A stretch of 5,412 nucleotides of DNA from Thermodesulfobacterium sp. Lineage in GTDB: Bacteria > Desulfobacterota > Thermodesulfobacteria > Thermodesulfobacteriales > Thermodesulfobacteriaceae. The DNA lies in the NCBI GenBank assembly GCA_021163085.1, contig JAGGXL010000034.1, forward strand, positions 1 to 5,412, in the 5' to 3' direction. The position numbers and the translations under genes are program-made. Shown here piece by piece: positions 5,148-5,412 of the stretch (position 1 is the stretch's first letter; each line of letters starts with the position of its first letter). Under the pieces are notes generated by a model. It saw only the letters and a program-made list of their open reading frames with translations, ran no database searches and was not told where the DNA came from.

Positions 5148-5412
5148 GTTATTTAAACAGTTTTTACTTTTTCTTGGTAGTGTAATATCTTGTGTAAGGT
5201 AAAAATTGAAGTAACCTCCTGAGGAACAAGCCTCTTTATAAAATCCCAATCCAACAGAAGGTGAAAAATGAAATTAACAAAAATTTGGGTAAAAGCTATG
5301 ATTACACAAATCTTTTATGCTATATTATAATTATTGTATTACTTAGCATATTTCTTCATTTCCCTTCCATTATTTTGTAGTTTCTTTTCTCTAAATAATC
5401 ACCTAATAAAAT
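5148..5412. other. AT-rich region after the operon, no convincing gene or terminator
   Basis: These 265 bp hold no long frame on either strand, no tRNA-like fold and no repeat array. T-rich runs follow the radical SAM stop at 5161-5174 without a stable stem in front. GAGG at 5221-5224 can pair with CCTC at 5231-5234 ahead of TTT, but a 4-bp stem is too weak to call a terminator. One 20-codon ORF with a ribosome binding site lies at 5268-5330 and is listed separately. A TATAAT hexamer at 5326-5331 lacks a good -35 partner. The base composition resembles ordinary intergenic DNA of this genome. Confidence 0.6.
5268..5330 (+). CDS. Possible 20-residue peptide with plausible ribosome binding site
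   Basis: ATG 5268 is preceded by AAGGTGA at 5258-5264, the same ribosome binding sequence as before the Mrp gene but with spacing of only 3 nt. The frame closes at TAA 5328-5330. The peptide begins MKLTKIWVKAM and ends in the hydrophobic stretch ITQIFYAIL, so it is cationic followed by hydrophobic, like a tiny membrane-associated peptide or a leader. It may also be the decayed start of a former gene or chance. No family is recognised. Confidence 0.2.
   Translation: MKLTKIWVKAMITQIFYAIL

Noticed and set aside
5214..5220. ACCTCCT, a full Shine-Dalgarno site read on the minus strand
   Set aside because: No ATG, GTG or TTG follows at a usable distance on the minus strand. Pairing of its ACCT with the AGGT of the ribosome binding site at 5259-5262 is only 4 bp.
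5221..5240. GAGG/CCTC hairpin followed by TTT as an operon terminator
   Set aside because: The stem is only 4 bp with a 6-nt loop and a short T run, and it lies about 75 bp after the last stop; too weak to call.
5285..5380. Hydrophobic 31-codon frame from TTG 5285, resembling a membrane peptide
   Set aside because: It has no ribosome binding site, and AT-rich DNA gives Ile/Leu/Phe-rich peptides by chance.

Overview
The window is a compact, AT-rich stretch in which every supported gene reads left to right. The proteins are rich in Lys, Glu and Ile, and AGA and A/T-ending codons dominate. Cysteine-rich Fe-S ATPases, ORP/NifX-like proteins and a radical SAM enzyme point to a strict anaerobe. 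My best guess is a low-GC thermophilic member of the Desulfobacterota/Thermodesulfobacteriota (Thermodesulfobacterium-like). This rests on family content and composition only, since no taxonomic marker is present.

Layout: (1) Positions 1-121 hold the G-rich 3' end of a Gly/Arg/Cys-repeat protein whose start lies outside the window. A possible 21-codon ORF (118-183) overlaps its stop as ATGA. (2) Positions 122-215 are a short AT-rich gap with a palindrome and a strong Shine-Dalgarno site. (3) Positions 216-910 encode two small NifX/ORP-fold proteins, one with a His-rich tail. (4) Positions 934-1740 encode a Mrp/NBP35 Fe-S carrier ATPase. (5) Positions 1754-2581 encode a metallo-beta-lactamase-fold protein. 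(6) Positions 2592-4318 encode two paralogous MinD-type ATPases, each with an inserted 2x[4Fe-4S] ferredoxin domain, overlapping by 4 bp. (7) Positions 4296-5147 encode an SPL-like radical SAM protein whose start lies 23 bp inside the previous gene. (8) Positions 5148-5412 are AT-rich DNA with no convincing gene, only one 20-codon ORF with a plausible ribosome binding site.

From 216 to 5147 the spacing is 23, 23, 13, 10, -4 and -23 bp, and there is no room for internal terminators, so one transcript is likely. The set of NifX/ORP-like proteins, Mrp ATPase and paired ferredoxin-MinD ATPases matches, as I recall it, the components of the anaerobe-specific orange protein (ORP) complex of Desulfovibrio vulgaris, where ORP carries a Mo-Cu-S cluster. 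There the genes lie in two divergent sigma54-dependent operons. Here they are collinear, a metallo-beta-lactamase-fold gene sits in the middle and a radical SAM gene follows. A reasonable inference is a metal-sulfur cluster assembly or carrier module: small proteins hold the cluster, Mrp and the MinD-Fd pair supply ATP-driven cluster or electron handling, and the roles of the hydrolase and the radical SAM protein are unknown.
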